Shown one piece after another: positions 13,116 through 24,239 of a stretch of DNA of 64,000 nucleotides. The translations under genes were made by a program, and so were the position numbers. Under the pieces are notes generated by a model that made no database searches, was not told where the DNA came from, and was given only the letters and a program-made list of their open reading frames with translations. Position 1 is the first letter of the stretch; every line of letters starts with the position of its first letter. This DNA is from Echeneis naucrates (lineage: Eukaryota > Chordata > Actinopteri > Carangiformes > Echeneidae). The DNA lies in the NCBI RefSeq assembly GCF_900963305.1, contig NC_042513.1, positions 14,725,001 through 14,789,000 of the forward strand. Reading direction: 5' to 3'.

Positions 13116-13158
13116 CCCGTGACCCGACACCAGATATGCAGATGAAGATGGATGGATG
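13116..13158 (+). mobile_element. SINE tail fragment with GGATGGATG end
   Basis: Reads 'gtgacccgacaccagat' then 'gatgaagatggatggatg', the 3' end typical of this SINE group. The reversed equivalent is at 49,627-49,680. Confidence 0.65.
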
Positions 13159-13344
13159 TATTTCCTTGTTATCAGACAAAAGCCTTCTTTGTCAAACTGA
13201 CAAAATTTCATTTGAAATCAATTCATCTCTTCATAAGCATTCTTTTGTCAATAAACAACCTACTAGGTGGATGAGTGATGTGCTGATCATCTCATCTTTA
13301 CCTACGAATTTCCTTCCAAATAATTTGATATGATCTTATGATGG

Positions 13345-14200
13345 GGCTAAAAGAATGAGGAAATGAAGCAGTGTTTCTGGTTCTGTAAGGAGGAGGAGAC
13401 AGGATAAATAGGTCTCTTGGAGAAAACCAGGTTAGATTCAGAGTCATTTAGCATAATAAACAACTCAGAGTTCAAGTTAGCGACCTTTCTGAAGCAGAAA
13501 ACTCAGAAATTCCCTCAGTACAGGAGTAGCAAACTCAGAGTTTTAACTAGACTGACTGAAATAAGCTCAATTCCTCAAGATGATGATTGGCAATTAGTAA
13601 AATAGTCTTTTTTCCAATTGCATGATTAAAAATCATAATTTTTGTTATTATTCTGCATAGATATTGATATTTGGTGTTTGCAAATTTAGCTTTTCCCTGA
13701 TTTTGATCTTTCAGTTTTGGACCTTGATGTAGTTTGGCTGGAATAAATCAAAAAATATTATAAAACAACAATAATAAAAGCAATCAGATGTGTCTATGAA
13801 GGAGAAAAGAAGCCATCCTTGTTCAAAAGTTTCTATTTTAACTGCTAGTTTTTGTTCAAATGTTTTCCATCCACAGGTCTATACAGGTAGTATAGACAGG
13901 CATGATCCCTCAATACTTGCTTTTGTCCCCTTTTATGAGAAGCTTTAAAAATTAAAAAGTGTTTCCTGGTTCTCAGACCAAAAACTTCTTCGTCAAACTG
14001 GACAAGACGTCATTTGACATTGAGGACTTTGTTCAGAAGCATTGATCTGTCAATAAACAACCTGCTTTGCGTAGGAGCAATGTGCTCAATGTGCCAATGC
14101 GCTGAGGAATGATCTCTTTACTGTAAAGCATTGTGGGCAGACTTTTTCTGACAGTGACTGACAGATGGGGCTAAAAAAATTCCTCCACCCTGTGAGAGCT
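13345..14200 (+). other. Proximal upstream region of astacin gene A
   Basis: Highly similar to the reverse complements of 31,900-32,755 (upstream of B) and 41,710-42,525 (upstream of C). No coding exon is present. The last 100 bp ('ctgacagtgactgacagatg', 'ggggctaaaaaaattcc', 'ccaccctgtgagagctgc') are nearly identical in all three copies and lead into the TATA box. Confidence 0.7.
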
Positions 14201-14203
14201 GCA

Positions 14204-14261
14204 TATAAGGAGTGATGAGCTGAGCAGCTGCTGCATTCATCACCTCCTCCTGGGCTAACAG
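14204..14261 (+). promoter_or_regulatory. TATA box and non-coding first exon of astacin A
   Basis: A TATAA sits at 14,204-14,208. About 30 bp downstream begins a presumed short non-coding exon that ends with the consensus donor 'caggtaagc' (last exon base 14,261). The matching acceptor 'tattttcag' ends at 14,365, leaving 20 nt of 5' leader before the ATG at 14,386. The same arrangement is kept in copies B and C. The transcription start is inferred. Confidence 0.65.
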
Positions 14262-14385
14262 GTAAGCTCAACTGACTCAACTTTCTTCTACTCTAATCCG
14301 TCTGATTTAGCACGCACTAAAATCCTCAGTGGACCAACACTTTTGACATTCTCCTGTATTTTCAGAACTACAGAGGATCATCATC

Positions 14386-15584
14386 ATGACTCCGGTTTTC
14401 CTCTTCCTGCTCTTCTTCTCATTGACGGCTGTACCTCCAGTGAGTTAACATTCAATTTTACCACGCGAGGTCCAGGCATCTTCATGATGTCTGCTTGACA
14501 AAGAAAACTGACCATGTATTGAATTTTGAAAGGACTTTATTGGCCTTCCTTGTGATTAGATATGAAGAAAAAATAATGACTTGCAATTTTATGTCATGCA
14601 GGGTCTGACTGATGACCTCGGTGAAAGAGGTGAGCAGAATAATGGAGAAATTCCCAGATATGAAAATCCCCAACGTAGATAATTCACATGAAAGTTCTGC
14701 TCCTTATCTCTGATGTCGTCTGTTTTTCCCAGACTTATCTATGTCCGTCTCTGAAGTCATTGAAAAAGTCAATGAAGGCGTATGTAAGTGACTTCTATGG
14801 CTATAATGAAAATATATGAAAATATAGTGAGACTTTGTAAAGATAGATAATTGATCAGATTTATTCAGGAAAATGTGAAAGAAGATTTTTAGCTCTGTGA
14901 AGGTGTCAGAATGGCCATTTTCACAATTTTCTTGTCATTGACAAACTTTAAATAACTAATCAAATTGAAAACAACTGTTGCTTGTTAGTTTTTGTAGAAA
15001 AATTGAGTATGTAAATACAAAATAATCCAAGTGATGTCTGTTTCTGGTTCTGCAGCAACACGCCTGACCTACGGTGACATTGTGCCAAATTTGAAGAGGA
15101 ACGCAGTCCCCTGCACAGCCACAGGCTGCAAGTGGCCTAAAACAGGACGCTACGTTTGGATTCCCGTCAGTATCTCCAGCTCGTACTGTAAGTAGCTCTT
15201 TGACCTTTAGAACTGAGTCAACCCGTTAGCAGCATTTGTAGTGAAAAGGAGCAAACAAAACAACAACAATGTTCCAGCAGAGAAATGATGTACTTCAATA
15301 TCAGTGTGTATTTTCTGCTCCACTGTTTAAATAATTACACATTCAGTTTTAACGTCTACTCAATTTAACTCAACACTTAACAGTGACAATGTCACAGTGA
15401 TTCTTTAGTAGCCTCTTTGGACAAAACCATCCAAGCAGCTTCTGCTTTGTCTCTGCAGCTACAAATGAGCAAAACGTCATCACCAGAACCCTGGTGAGCT
15501 TCCACCAGTCAACCTGCATTCGCTTTATGTGGAAAACGGAGCAGGATAGGGATTATCTCTACTTCTTCTCTGGATCTGGGTAGG

Positions 15585-15616
<32 letters not shown>

Positions 15617-17097
15617 GGTAATGATTTGCTGCCATCTAGCTTTGTGGTGCACAGTGCCTTCCAGCTTCACAGCTTTTGTTTCTGTGTTTTCTTTCTCTCT
15701 GAGCTGAAGTCAGTATTGACTCACAGAAAAGATCAACCATTGACTCAAGAACACAAGAGACTGGAAATGTAACAGTTTTCTTTTTACATCTGTGTGTGTT
15801 AATCAGGTGCTGGTCCTACCTGGGCCGTCAGGGTGGAAGACAACAGGTCTCCCTGAGGAGAAATGGTTGTTTGTTCACTGACACAGTGCAGCACGAGGTC
15901 CTCCACGCTCTGGGTTTCCACCATGAGCAGGTCCGCTCTGACAGGGACAACCACGTCCGCATCCTCACCGAGAATATTCAGGAAGGTCAGCTCACACACA
16001 AACCTTTACTTCACAGTTCTGGGATTGTGTTGAGAACAGTGGAGGATTTAATTCTGACACAAATTTCAGAGTTAAGAGAGTTATTTGTAAAGTTTGCTAT
16101 TGTCATATAGTCATTCTTAGAATTAGCAGCTGCTGGGAATTAAGGTGTGGCTACTGTGTGACTCACAGACACATAGTGACAAAGACAAAAATATGTAGGC
16201 ATACAGATACATTTACATTGTCTTTCCAACCAAGCTGTGTTGTAGGAGGTGAGCTGTATGAACAATTAGAACAAAAACAGAGTAAAAAGAGTCTAGACCC
16301 GTATCAGCAGCTCAGTGAGGGATGGGTACAGTGGGAGAATTTACATTCACATGCTAACATGCATAAAATAAATAATTAGCTGGCTTGTATTTCAATTGTT
16401 CTCACTGTCTGTGCAGGAAGGGAACACAACTTTAACAAGGTGAAGACTAACAACCTTGGAACTCCATATGACTTCGACTCTGTCATGCATTACAGCAAGT
16501 GAGTACAAGCAGCTTTTTATGTGCATATATATTTATTATAGAAAGATACAACAGATTATTTCATTACCTGTGTGAACTCAAATTTTTTTTAGTTTACTTG
16601 TTTGTCTGAAAGCAAGAATAATCATTTGCTAAAAGTTGTAACAGAATTCTCCAAACTGATTTTAAGTTATTGTGTCAGGAGCTCATGCTGTCATTGAAAT
16701 ACATAAAAAAAAATTAAGCTATTCAGGTCAACATTAGTTGCAGAAATGCTTTAATTGAATAATGAGTCTGTGTGTCTGAGTGTTTTTGAGTTTCGCACAA
16801 TATAACATCAACGGTCTGTTTTTGTTTTTCTTCAAGATTTGCCTTCTCCAAAAATGGGAAGCCAACCATCCTCGCAAAGAGGGATCCCAACCGTGATTTT
16901 GGACAATCCACATCCATGACCGCGAACGACATCGCCCGTGTTAACAAACTCTACCAATGCTGTGAGTTCCTAATAAACACTTTTTGCTGCTAAAATATGT
17001 TGATGACAAATGTAAGCACACAGGAAATACAAAAAATATTTTAAATCTAAGATTGCAATCTTTTAATCAGGTACTTGTTTGTGTCTTTTTCCCAGAG
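14386..17097 (+). CDS. Astacin metalloprotease A (six-cysteine, hatching-enzyme/nephrosin group)
   Basis: Secreted zinc endopeptidase of the M12A astacin family. Coding exons: 14386-14439, 14602-14629, 14733-14783, 15056-15187, 15459-15579, 15807-15985, 16417-16498, 16837-16961, 17096-17097. All introns are GT-AG and phases match, giving 257 aa; the stop codon is split across the last intron. Residues 1-18 form a hydrophobic signal peptide. A short propeptide follows, ending near LKRNAVPC, so the mature enzyme probably starts at the Asn after Lys-Arg. The zinc site is HEVLHALGFHHEQVRSDRD in exon 6 and the Met-turn is SVMHYSK in exon 7. Six cysteines are visible (VPC, TGC, STC, SGC, NGC, YQC). 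The extra N-terminal pair defines the fish c6ast group. The multi-exon structure argues against euteleost HCE genes, known to be intronless, and fits LCE, nephrosin, patristacin or pactacin types. Which one cannot be settled here. Confidence 0.93.
15587..15614. repeat. (CA)n microsatellite in intron after exon 5 of astacin A
   Basis: About 14 CA units directly after the exon 5 donor. The same tract is present, slightly shorter, at 30,498-30,517 (B) and 40,277-40,295 (C) as GT on the + strand. Confidence 0.95.
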
Positions 17098-17533
17098 AAA
17101 ACTTGAACAATGAAAGATGGAACATATCAGCCTCCAAGTGTTTCAACGCTAAAATCCTGATTTCATCAAAGGTCCAGATTTGTTGCACTTCCTAAATACT
17201 GTCTAAAAATAACTGAAATGTGGTGCATCTGTGATACAGAGACCTGAGATTCTGCCAGACTTATGAGTGAGCTTCTCTGAGCATTCAGCCTCAACATATT
17301 CTCAAAGTTCAGTCGAGGAACTTGTTGCAGCTCATCTGAAACACTGAGGGAAATGTTTCATTCTTTTAATGTGGACTAGCTTTCTATTTCTTTTATATTA
17401 GTTTTTAAGATTTGTTTCTTTTAAATCATAAATTCGCTTTCAGGTACAGAGTGGACAAGTTTAATTTTGCTGATTGGATTACTATAAATGATTTCATTTT
17501 CATCTCTGCAGTTAGGTGAGATGTTTTTTCTTC

Positions 17534-17539
17534 AATAAA
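17534..17539 (+). terminator. Poly(A) signal of astacin A
   Basis: AATAAA about 440 bp after the stop. It is conserved in copy C (38,351-38,356, minus) but degraded in copy B, where the matching position reads TTATTCATTG. Confidence 0.7.
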
Positions 17540-17555
17540 CTCAATTAAAGCAAAT

Positions 17556-18970
17556 GTGTGATGATTTATTTCCGTCAAAAAGAGGTAGCACATTAAACCA
17601 TCTTAGAGCAGTAGAGCTTGGATCAGGAGTTTTTTTAAAACGTGATTGTGTAAATACTTCACATCAGATTTTTCAGTCTGTTGTAGATGGACATCCAGCT
17701 CCATCAGTTCATCAAGTCTGAGAAAACAAAGATGACTGGTAGGTTAAAATAAGTCTTTATACTGTATTTACAGTAAAGTCTATTAAACGTATTCATTTTC
17801 TTAGTCACTTAGTCATTTTCTCTTTGCGTGTTTCCAAAAAAGTACATTGTGAGAAACGTCTCACTATCAATGACACTTAAATCAACACATTTAATGCAAA
17901 AATGCAAAACCACGTTTTGTGCTGAACTGTGTTACTGTAGCTGTAATTAAATTCAGTGAAACAAAATGTGAATTCATATGTCCCTCTGCCATTAAGAAGC
18001 AAAGAAAAAAATTACAGTAAGTGCAATTTTATTAAACTTATTTAGTCATTTTCTCTCCAAAAATATCTTCTGCTCGGTTTCAGCTGAGGCACCACACACT
18101 CACAGTATGACACCTGCACTTTAAAGACAGGATGGTGACTCACTGTCAGGAATAGCAGCCACAAACAGATACCATGTCAGCGTGTTGACATAACTCTCAA
18201 TCAGTGTGACAGTTTTTATTTTTTATTTTATTACACCTACAGTGAAGTTTCTCATTTTTTAGTGGGTCTCACTGGAGCGCAGACACAAAGTTTACTTAAT
18301 GTCCTCGTTTATATTGTCTAATAAAAGATCACTTCCTGAAGGAAATCCAATGAAGAGACAGGAAATAGGTTGACGGTTTGGGAAGTATGTTCATTGAAAT
18401 GATACAAAAGATGAGACATTTTCATGTTCTATAGTAAGCGAAGCTTTCTCAAGGACACTGAAGGACACCCTTCAGAAATGGAGAGGAGGTGAGAGCTCTG
18501 CAAGTGCTGACAAACAAAGAAATCAAAATATCAACTCCAGCCTCATCATGGAAGTTCTTGGTGACACCAAGTGAAAGGTTGTTCCACATAAACATATCAC
18601 TTCTCCCTCTTTCCCATTTGTCGGCCTCGCTCTCTCTCTTTGCCTTTATTGTTTATTTGACAGAGGTGACTCATCGCTCAGCGGAGCTGGGACTCATCCT
18701 CCAGCTCAGCACGTTCAAATAATTTCCCTGGCCAAAACTAAAATTGAGTGAGCTCTGAGAGGCGCCCCCGTCGTCTAACATGCCGCAGGCTTTCACACAC
18801 TCACACATAGGTACAAATGTGTACAGACAAACACCAGTAATCCCCACTGTGTGTGTGTGAGAGAGAGCAAGAAAGATTCAGCTGTACTTCACTTTCTACT
18901 CAGGCTACAGAGATCATGGAAAAAACACACATCAACCAACTTAAGCAAAATTATTGTTAATAAATATCAT
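17556..18970 (+). other. 3' flank of astacin A, non-coding
   Basis: No exon recognised. It matches the reversed 3' flanks of B and C with several large indels. About 80 bp near 18,500-18,510 that B (26,160-26,240) and C (37,590-37,670) share is missing here. About 190 bp at 17,850-18,045 is shared with B (26,695-26,890) but missing from C. The 77-codon frame at 18,489-18,722 is created by that deletion and is not conserved. Confidence 0.65.
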
Positions 18971-18974
18971 ATTT

Positions 18975-20085
18975 AATATTGTCGCCAACATTCAAAGGTA
19001 TTCACATAGATCAAAGATGAACAAACATCCTGCACACAGCAGTGAAAACATTGGCACTCCCCTCTGGCTAATTATCAGAATTATTCATCATGAAAGGAAA
19101 ATGTCAGAGGGTTAGATGAAACTGGTGACTCTAAACTGTCTGTAGGTCTGAATGTGAGTGTGAGTGGTTGTTGGTCTCTGTCTGTCTCTGTGTGTTGGCC
19201 CTGTGATGAACTGGTGATCTGTCCAGGGTGACCCCACCCTCACCCAGTGTGAGCTGGAATTGGCTCCAGCACCCACGTGACCAAAAAACAGACAAGCAGT
19301 AGAAAATGGGCAGGTGAGAATAAATTAAACTGGCTCAACTGCTTGATTTGGGAGTTCTGGTTTTGTCCATCTCCCAGAGACTTCCTGTTCATAATGAGCA
19401 GAGCAACATCACAGAGCTGCTGGCTTCACTACAGACTCCCACCCGGATGGTCTCTCACACTGAGAGCCAGCAAAGACAGATATTGGTCTTTCCGATACTG
19501 CAGTAACCTTTGTGACACATTGCTGCCTTGTTCTTCAGCGTTCTGCTCCATCACACTGATCAGAGCTGACAGGAACATCTAGAGCTGCTCAAACTATTCT
19601 CAAGCAGCAGCTATCGACTGGCCGGTCATCCAGAGTCTCTGGGGCCCAAATTCAATGTCAGTCACAAGCAGCTCACAATTCCTGATGATGAATCCTCATT
19701 GAAGAGTAAATCAAGTCTAAATCAGTCAAGACTGAAGAGTCGCTGTGGCACTAAATGTCTGGTCACCTCCCAGTTAGGGCTGTCAGAGCAGTTATCAAAT
19801 CCAAAACATCTGCTGTGAAATGATGGAGACTCTTTAAACTGCTGTACTGAATGTACTGAATGTTATCAGCAGTCATGTGACACTTTCTTGTTCCTTCTGC
19901 GAAGTGGAGCAGGAACTGTTGAGACTCCTTAAAGAGACTCCAGTAGCTTATTGTGAGTCTTAACACAGTGTGAACTTGTTGTTGTTCCCCCCAGTGTGTT
20001 CTGATTTTAGATTCTACAGGCAGCTCACCTTCAGACTACAAAAAATTTGTCAGAGGACACAATTTTTTAATTAGCTGATGGACAT
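18975..20085. repeat. Repeat R, copy 2 (3' side of gene A)
   Basis: Direct copy of 7,900-9,115. It contains a plus-oriented SINE 3' part (19,120-19,315), a 49-codon minus-strand frame starting at 19,580, and the conserved 'agactcctta...agcttattgtgag' segment. The TATA-containing section of copies 1 and 3 is deleted. The reversed equivalent in block C is 36,035-37,150. Confidence 0.75.
19120..19315 (+). mobile_element. tRNA-derived SINE, 3' part
   Basis: Shared body from 'ggtgactctaaactgtctgt' through 'tgtgttggccctgtgatgaa', 'ctggtgatctgtccagggtg' and 'agctggaattggctccagca' to a tail 'acaagcagtagaaaatgggc'. The reversed copy at 36,808-37,005 is at the same position in block C, so it predates the A/C duplication. 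Confidence 0.8.
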
Positions 20086-21003
20086 TGGTCCATGTGTCCA
20101 AGATGTAAGTGACGGAAGTGGGAATGGAAGATGTGTTCAGTTTAATTTGTGAAAAAAACATTTATATGTAAAAACCAAAGAAAATTAGCGCGCAGTCATA
20201 ACATGACAATTTAACAGTTCTTAGCTTTTTTATTTTCAGTTCTTTTCTAGTTTTTATCCTATTTACTAAAATGCCTTCCTTTTGTGCTTCTGTGTCAGCT
20301 TAAATTCCTCTACGGAGTAATCATTAAAAGTACATCTTATTTTATCGGAACGTTTCATGTCACCATTGTCCCGAGCCAAAATCATTTTGATTCAAGTCCT
20401 GCGAAATCACGAAAATCTGCTTGAAACTCTTAAAATGTTTCTAGAAAAAAGTGAGCTAAGAATCAAATAGTCTTATTGCACTACGAATTGGACATCCCTC
20501 TTCAATCAATCAATATTAAAACCAGTTCATTTTTGTAAATCATTAGGCATAAATGAAGGAAAAGAAAAAGAAATAGCAACATTAGTTTCACCTTTCTCGC
20601 ATAATATTTCCTTGCATGTTTTTGTCTCCTGGAATTATAAAAAAAAAAAAAAAATACAGTTCAACTGGAGTTGTGGTAAAAAGTCAAAGAGAACTACTTT
20701 GGGCCTCGAACAACCTTGTTGCAGAGAGAGCGTGAAAGCCTCGGTGACTGGTTAATGAACAACATACAAAAAATTTAATGGTAATGCACAGTTAAATTAT
20801 TCCAATCGTGGAATAAATAAAATTCATCACAGTCAACTTGTGTTGAGTGTCAATTAATCCATAGTTGCCACTTCTATGGCAACACTTTACATCCTATAAC
20901 AGAGCAGGAACAATGAGCACAATGCAGGTGAAACATTTTAATCTATGATGGCGTCCAATGTGAAATGGCTGCAATAAATCATCATTAAACAGGGTCACAC
21001 AGC

Positions 21004-21300
21004 CAGGGGCGTACAAAGCTGGTACGCGTCTGCGCATGCGCGACAGCAATCTGGACTGAGTAACGTCAGTTGTGTTTCACCTGGCAGGTTGGCAACGACA
21101 CACACCTCAACGTACAGACACACACCATGGTGCGGCCTACTACTGTGTAATATGTCAAAAAGACAGCAGGCATTCAGCAGCTTCTTTGGTGTTTCGCCAC
21201 CGACAGAGAAACGGAAGACGAGCCGGCCCGGAGCCGACGGAAATAGTTTTTTTTTTTGAAAAGTTGCGTCGTGTTGTGCCATGAAGCAACGGAGCAAAGA
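21004..21300 (+). mobile_element. Possible 5' end of a hAT DNA transposon
   Basis: Starts with CAGGGGCGTAC, a hAT-type terminus, right where homology between blocks A and C stops. At 21,151 an ATG opens MSKRQQAFSSFFG followed by a basic, proline-rich stretch and a stop. This is like the N-terminus of ZMYM/TTF-type hAT transposases, which commonly begin with a 'KRq..l.sFF' motif. Little else of the transposase was recognised. No 3' terminus or target duplication was found. Confidence 0.4.
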
Positions 21301-21612
21301 ATTACTGCTTATTTGACAGACAGGAAAAGAGCAACGAGCACGTGAACGCGGAGCAAGCTAGCCGAGAAGAAGTATCCCAAAGGCAGCTGTCGGCCTGTGG
21401 ATGGAGGCAGAGGACGGTGAGTGCCACACACCATCTGCTGGGACTCACCGGAGTCACGTGTGCCCCTGCATATGGGCCACTTTGGGGTGAAACTAGTTTT
21501 AGGAGGCGTTGATTCAACTTCATGTTCATCGTGCAGAATGCAGTTTCTGATCCTGAATGCTTCTGCTTTTTAGCTTTCCTTCGTAGAAATAAAACACTTC
21601 CCTACTTTTTGA

Positions 21613-21639
21613 CTATCTATCTATCTATCTATATATATA

Positions 21640-21705
<66 letters not shown>
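21613..21705. repeat. Compound (TCTA)n(TA)n(TG)n microsatellite
   Basis: Four TCTA units, then TA repeats, then about 20 TG units. It generates a spurious tyrosine-isoleucine open frame. Confidence 0.95.
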
Positions 21706-21708
<3 letters not shown>

Positions 21709-24200
21709 ATGAATAAATGAATTTAGGGTTCACTTTACTCTATTCTTTATATTGGGTCAGGGAAAATGTGGTTGTGTGACAGCAACACTGGCCCAATCAG
21801 AAACTCTCACACACTCTTGATACATTCTTTGGATGTTTACCAGAAGTGTTTTGTTTAGATTTTTACTTTGGATAAAGAAAAATCTAAATCGACTGCCAGT
21901 AATGAATGAGAAGTGTGTGTCCTGTGTTTGTCTCAGTGTGGACACAGCCATCGTCTGTCTGATATAAAAAAACATTTCCAGGAATGAAAGGCTACAGGTT
22001 AGAGCTTAATTCATGTCACCACACATCATCTCTGGCATAAGATCCTGATGCTCTTTGACGTTTCCTCTCCTTTTGTGCTGCTGCACCGAGTGCACAATAA
22101 TCCAGATGTGAGAAGGTCAGGATGGCAATATATGCCATACATCAGAATGATCTGGAATCCACAGCCTTCTATTCATGTTCCTCTGAGGCCAATTAGAGAG
22201 TGTGCGTTGTGCATACAAATAGTTGGTGTTGCAGATCGTGCCCTAGATTCAGTAGCCACATCCTCCCATCCTCACTCTGACACTCACACTTAAAGCGCCC
22301 AACCACACATTGCCACACATGTACATGAAGATGATGATGTCCGTTTTTAACAAGGCGTGCTGTGTCGTTGCATTCTCGCATACTCTTTCATATTTTCCGG
22401 CAAATGAATAATTAACAAGGCCGAATGTATTTAAGGGCATGAGAAAAGGCTGAAAATGCACCAACTCTCGCTTTTTTTGATGCTCCTCTTGACCCTCATT
22501 GGATCTGCCTGTTTGTTCTCCTGGTGATGACTTTATCTGTGTCTGTGAACGTATGATGATATTGACCCAACAGTGACCTCTGTGCATCTAAGGAACTATT
22601 ACCCTGATATATTTTCATATGGATCTATTCTTGTATATGAAATAATCATTCAACAATTGGCATTTAGATTTTACTATTAAAAAGCTTGTTAAATAACAAC
22701 TTTAGGGTTGCCGTAACTTAATTGTATGCATGCATTTAGGTTTAGTCCAAGCAGTAAGTAAGGAGTAACATGGGTTTGAGTCTGAACTGTGTTCCTTTCC
22801 TGACAGCCTTGTAACGTTCAGAGCATCCCATAGTTGCCAGCTGTCACAGTGAAGTGGAATGTTTTGCAGCGCTTGGCTGACTAAGAAGTAAAACCAACAT
22901 TTATATATAAAAGAACCTGAAAATGACAAATTAGAAAAAGTGCTGAATAAGGTCAGGAAGCATTTGCAGACAAAAGTGTCAGAACCAGAAAAAGACATTA
23001 AATCCTTTTAGAGGAGAAGGGAGTCGGTGCATTATGGGATTCTTTTTCACTGAAAACATAAAGCTTCAGCACATTAAGAACAACAGTTTTATAGCCACAT
23101 CAAGACTTTTCAGTTTTTTCATGAATTAGTGTTCCTTGTAAAGTTAACATTTTTTAAATGTCACCAAGTCGCTTAACCTGAGCTAATTATATAAATTGGT
23201 TGTAGATTGCTGTAAAAGGGATTAATACCCGATATAAACTGATAAAAAACATAAAGTGGACATAAAAAGCAAATGTCAACATGGATAAATCAAGCCTTGC
23301 TGGAAATTGATTGATTTTTTTACAAAAAAAAAAAACAAACTGCAAATTTATAACCAATACAAACCCCTGTATTTGATGAATGGGCTACTTTAGGGGATAT
23401 CAAAAGAGGCTATTTATTAAAATCTCAGTGTGAAACAACAAATCACCCAAAAAACAGGAACCCTTAAAGTGCATAATACCTTTGTTCTGGTAGGCCGTCT
23501 CCAAGAAGAGCAAGTACCAACAAATATTCTTTGCAGTCCCTGGTGAAGTCTATCCCATTCTCATTGTGGAGGAGAGAAACACCTCTGAGAAGAGTGTGTG
23601 TGTGTGTTGCAGTCTCAATACTTTGGCAGATCATCAGCCTTTCGCAACACATTCTCCCCTCTGCTCTGTTAGTGTGCTGTTGCTAGGATACCAGTGGTTC
23701 ATCTTTACTCCTTCACACTTAACTGATCGGTGTGATATATATATATATATACGTGTGTGTGTGATTTAACGATAGACACGAGCTGACACACACACACTTA
23801 CACATGCACGCCTATTTCTGTACAAATGAAACCTCCACATCCATTGTTGACCTTAAAGGTCACAGTTTGATGAGGAAGAAATGCCTTTTCCCCTCTTTCT
23901 TCTGCTTCCTTCTTGCCTGTAGACACTTTAATACCTTCTGAAAATGGGAGACAAATTAGACACCACACACATACCGGATTTGACACCAACATGTTGGCTC
24001 ATCATGCCCCACCTCTTTATTAGCAATCATTTTGTTTAAGTTGGTGATGGGCAGGGGAATTTCAGATCATGTAAATGTGCAAGCTAATATAGCCAATATA
24101 ATATATCATTATGTAACTGTAATTCCCTCCCTGACATTGTCTCACAATAAAGGATACATGGAAATCACTTAGATTAAGGCCAAATTAAAGTGAAATTCAT
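21706..24200. other. Non-coding spacer between the inverted arms
   Basis: No exon or recognisable element apart from short microsatellites (for example a TA/TG tract at 23,738-23,763). The sequence is not shared with blocks A, B or C as far as can be seen. Confidence 0.45.
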
Positions 24201-24239
24201 TTGGTTTGTCTTATTTGTGATAAAGTCTAAGCAATTTTC

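Larger units (their letters stand above)
11520..13345 (+). repeat. Older second copy of the astacin upstream region (distal)
   Basis: The segments 11,520-11,635, 12,387-12,760 and 13,020-13,345 align, in order and with moderate divergence, to 13,345-14,175, the immediate upstream region of gene A. Shared landmarks are the 'aaagaatgaggaaat' start, the 'aaaactctgagttttaacta' segment, the 'tatacaggt.gtatagacag' segment, 'gtcaataaacaacct', and an end at 'gatggggctaaaa'. A hAT-type MITE and a SINE split the distal copy. Divergence between the two copies exceeds that between the A, B and C proximal regions, so this duplication looks older than the block duplications. It is missing from B and C. Confidence 0.65.
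7900..20990 (+). repeat. Block A: inverted-repeat arm carrying astacin gene A
   Basis: Long stretches read as the reverse complement of 25,838-35,150 (block B) and 35,335-44,515 (block C). Examples: 14,386-17,097 against both genes; 17,700-18,870 against 25,838-26,900 and 37,250-38,175; 18,870-20,985 against 35,345-37,250 (C side only); 8,660-10,220 against 33,530-35,140 (B side only). Identity is high and visible by eye, broken by insertions and deletions in each copy. The block is bounded on both sides by copies of repeat R. Block-specific content is an L1-like fragment, a hAT-type MITE and a second promoter-region copy. Confidence 0.85.

Noticed and set aside
15799-15999. 66-codon antisense open frame over astacin exon 6, also at 30,113-30,313 and 39,891-40,091
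   Set aside because: It is open in all three copies only because the underlying exon is conserved and recently duplicated. It has no family match and no initiation context.
14386-17097. Assignment of the astacins as high choriolytic enzyme (HCE)
   Set aside because: Euteleost HCE genes are known to be intronless; these have eight coding introns. Only the wider six-cysteine group is supported.
21004-21470. A complete short hAT element ending at the 'gtgcccctg' near 21,470
   Set aside because: Only about seven bases of the ends match, and the flanking 8-mers (cacacagc, catatggg) are not a duplication.
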